DNA of 64,000 nucleotides. Origin: VRUE01 sp963764365. Lineage in GTDB: Bacteria > Actinomycetota > Thermoleophilia > Solirubrobacterales > 70-9. Under the pieces are notes generated by a model, which had not been told where the DNA came from, did no database searches, and saw only the letters and a program-made list of their open reading frames with translations. Where the stretch lies: the NCBI GenBank assembly GCA_963764365.1, contig CAVXSI010000011.1, positions 1 to 64,000 on the forward strand, given 5' to 3'. Of the stretch, positions 63,025 to 64,000 are shown one piece after another (the stretch's first letter is position 1; each line of letters opens with the position of its first letter). The translations under genes and the position numbers were made by a program.

Positions 63025-64000
63025 TGGCCTTATTGGAGAGAGACAGGTCGTTGGCCCCTCCAAGGTCACTCAGGTCTTTCGCCTCGCCGAATGCGCTTGA
63101 CACCAGCGCTTTCAGGCGCACCTGACCGGCATTGCGGTCGATCTCGACGTGGAGACGGAAGGCGTCGAAGACCGCGCGGCGCACATCAGGATCGGTGGTG
63201 GCGAGTCGCTCGCCGAGGTCGGGTAGGGCGTCGAGGACCGCGCGAGCGTCGTCAGGATCGACGGCGGTGCTGTCGCGGTGTGAGTCCTCGATCTGGGCGA
63301 GTACCGACCGCGCCTCGGCGCGCTCTGCCTTGAGTTCGCGGATTCGCCGGCCGACCTCGACCGGATCGACGCCGGCCTCGACCGCCGCGAGCTGGCGCTC
63401 GATCTTCTGCTCGACCGCCGCGATCTGACCGGCGAGGCGTTTGCGCTTGTCGCCGTCGCGGTCGCGCAGCTCCCCGGTCAGGCGCGCGCTTTGGCGGCCG
63501 AAGTGGGCGAGCCGGTCGGCGCCAAATATGCGCGTGGCGAAGAAGCTGTCGATCAGCGTCGTGAGGCTGTCTTCGCGCACGTACTGCCACTTGCCATGGC
63601 CCACCGCCTCGGCGGCCCGGTCGCCGTAGGAGGTCCGGTAGCCGCAGGTGTAGTAGGTCGGCTCGCCCTTGCGCGAGCGGCCCTGCATCCGCAGCGGGTT
63701 GTGCCCGGTGGCGCAGTGGACGATGCCACGTAGGAGGTAAGGCCGCCGCCGCGGGCGGCGACGGCGGTTGCCGCCCTGGCCGGTGCTGCGCCGCTGCATC
63801 TCGGCCCGCGCCCGCTCGAACTGCTCGTCGGAGATCAGCGCCTCGTGGCGCTCGTCCGCCTCGACCCATTCCTCCCGCTCACGCCGCACGACCGGCCCGA
63901 CACCCTGCTTGTGGGCGCGAGAGTCGAGCCGGTTCCAGTAGAGGCGGCCGGTGTAAGTCAGTCGAGCATCGACTTGATCGTCGTCTTCGCCCATTTGCCC
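62987..64000 (-). CDS. Large serine recombinase (integrase), 5' part off the window
   Basis: At least 338 residues of a large serine integrase; the start is beyond the right edge. The visible part has the end of the recombinase domain (DARLTYTGRLYWNRLDSRAH, REEWVEADERHEALISDEQF), the zinc ribbon (LLRGIVHCATGHNPLRMQGR, then YYTCGYRTSYGD, with His/Cys ligands) and a coiled coil (KRLAGQIAAVEQKIERQLAA). The C-terminus FEPRFPD is encoded by the 3' part of tRNA-Glu, so the gene terminates within the attachment site. It is probably the right-hand integrase of a prophage or ICE. The catalytic serine domain is not visible here. Confidence 0.9.
   Translation of the reverse strand, partial: GQMGEDDDQVDARLTYTGRLYWNRLDSRAHKQGVGPVVRREREEWVEADERHEALISDEQFERARAEMQRRSTGQGGNRRRRPRRRPYLLRGIVHCATGHNPLRMQGRSRKGEPTYYTCGYRTSYGDRAAEAVGHGKWQYVREDSLTTLIDSFFATRIFGADRLAHFGRQSARLTGELRDRDGDKRKRLAGQIAAVEQKIERQLAAVEAGVDPVEVGRRIRELKAERAEARSVLAQIEDSHRDSTAVDPDDARAVLDALPDLGERLATTDPDVRRAVFDAFRLHVEIDRNAGQVRLKALVSSAFGEAKDLSDLGGANDLSLSNKAIPLRGFEPRFPD

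Overview
The window is GC-rich (about 70%) bacterial chromosome with GTG/TTG starts, frequent GTGA start/stop overlaps and possible leaderless genes. The gene content (coenzyme F420 biosynthesis, the ethylmalonyl-CoA enzymes Ccr and MeaA, actinobacterial LAGLIDADG-like regulator remnants, multi-copy winged-helix proteins) fits an actinobacterium, most likely of the Thermoleophilia/Solirubrobacterales type. That placement is inference; no rRNA gene is present to confirm it.

Positions 1-28700 are mainly core metabolism. They hold ethylmalonyl-CoA mutase (with an apparent one-base frameshift) and crotonyl-CoA carboxylase/reductase, ClpS, RmuC, YgfZ, and a DtxR-type regulator overlapping an NRAMP Mn/Fe transporter. 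An F420 block follows (FbiC = CofG-CofH fusion, CofE, CofC, CofD, F420:NADPH oxidoreductase). A leucine/acetoacetate-type block comes next (SDR, HMG-CoA lyase, acyl-CoA carboxylase beta subunit, acetoacetyl-CoA synthetase), with an ABC exporter inside it. Small palindromic repeats of at least four families are scattered here, including a 106-bp MITE-like element present twice in inverted orientation around two small genes.

Positions 28700-38000 contain two leucine tRNAs, an MMPL/RND transporter fused to a C-terminal hemerythrin-like domain with a divergent TetR regulator, a beta-lactamase-fold hydrolase, a PAS-PAS-GGDEF-EAL protein and tRNA-Trp. At 38000-39200 lies the most unusual unit: two tandem 19-codon genes on the minus strand that encode related peptides (pattern D-C-[VI]-[VI]-P-x-L-x3-K-S), each with a very strong Shine-Dalgarno sequence, upstream of a SAM-dependent methyltransferase. 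They look like precursors of a small modified peptide or signal.

Positions 39300-51550 are accessory and partly decayed. They include a broken winged-helix gene, two small winged-helix genes, a TIM-barrel/nucleotidyltransferase pair flanked by duplicated gene fragments, glutamate decarboxylase, and an island next to tRNA-Pro. The island carries a truncated serine recombinase, a DUF5677-like gene, a membrane protein/lysozyme-like pair, a DUF3578-DUF3883 nuclease-like gene, and a tandem duplication of an ORF6N gene with PIN-toxin fragments.

Positions 51550-64000 return to chromosomal genes (exported carbonic anhydrase, GH64-like protein, hydrolases, a double winged-helix regulator, RDD protein, secreted protease, haloalkane dehalogenase, phosphoesterase). 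The window ends in a second serine integrase that reads into tRNA-Glu and runs off the right edge.
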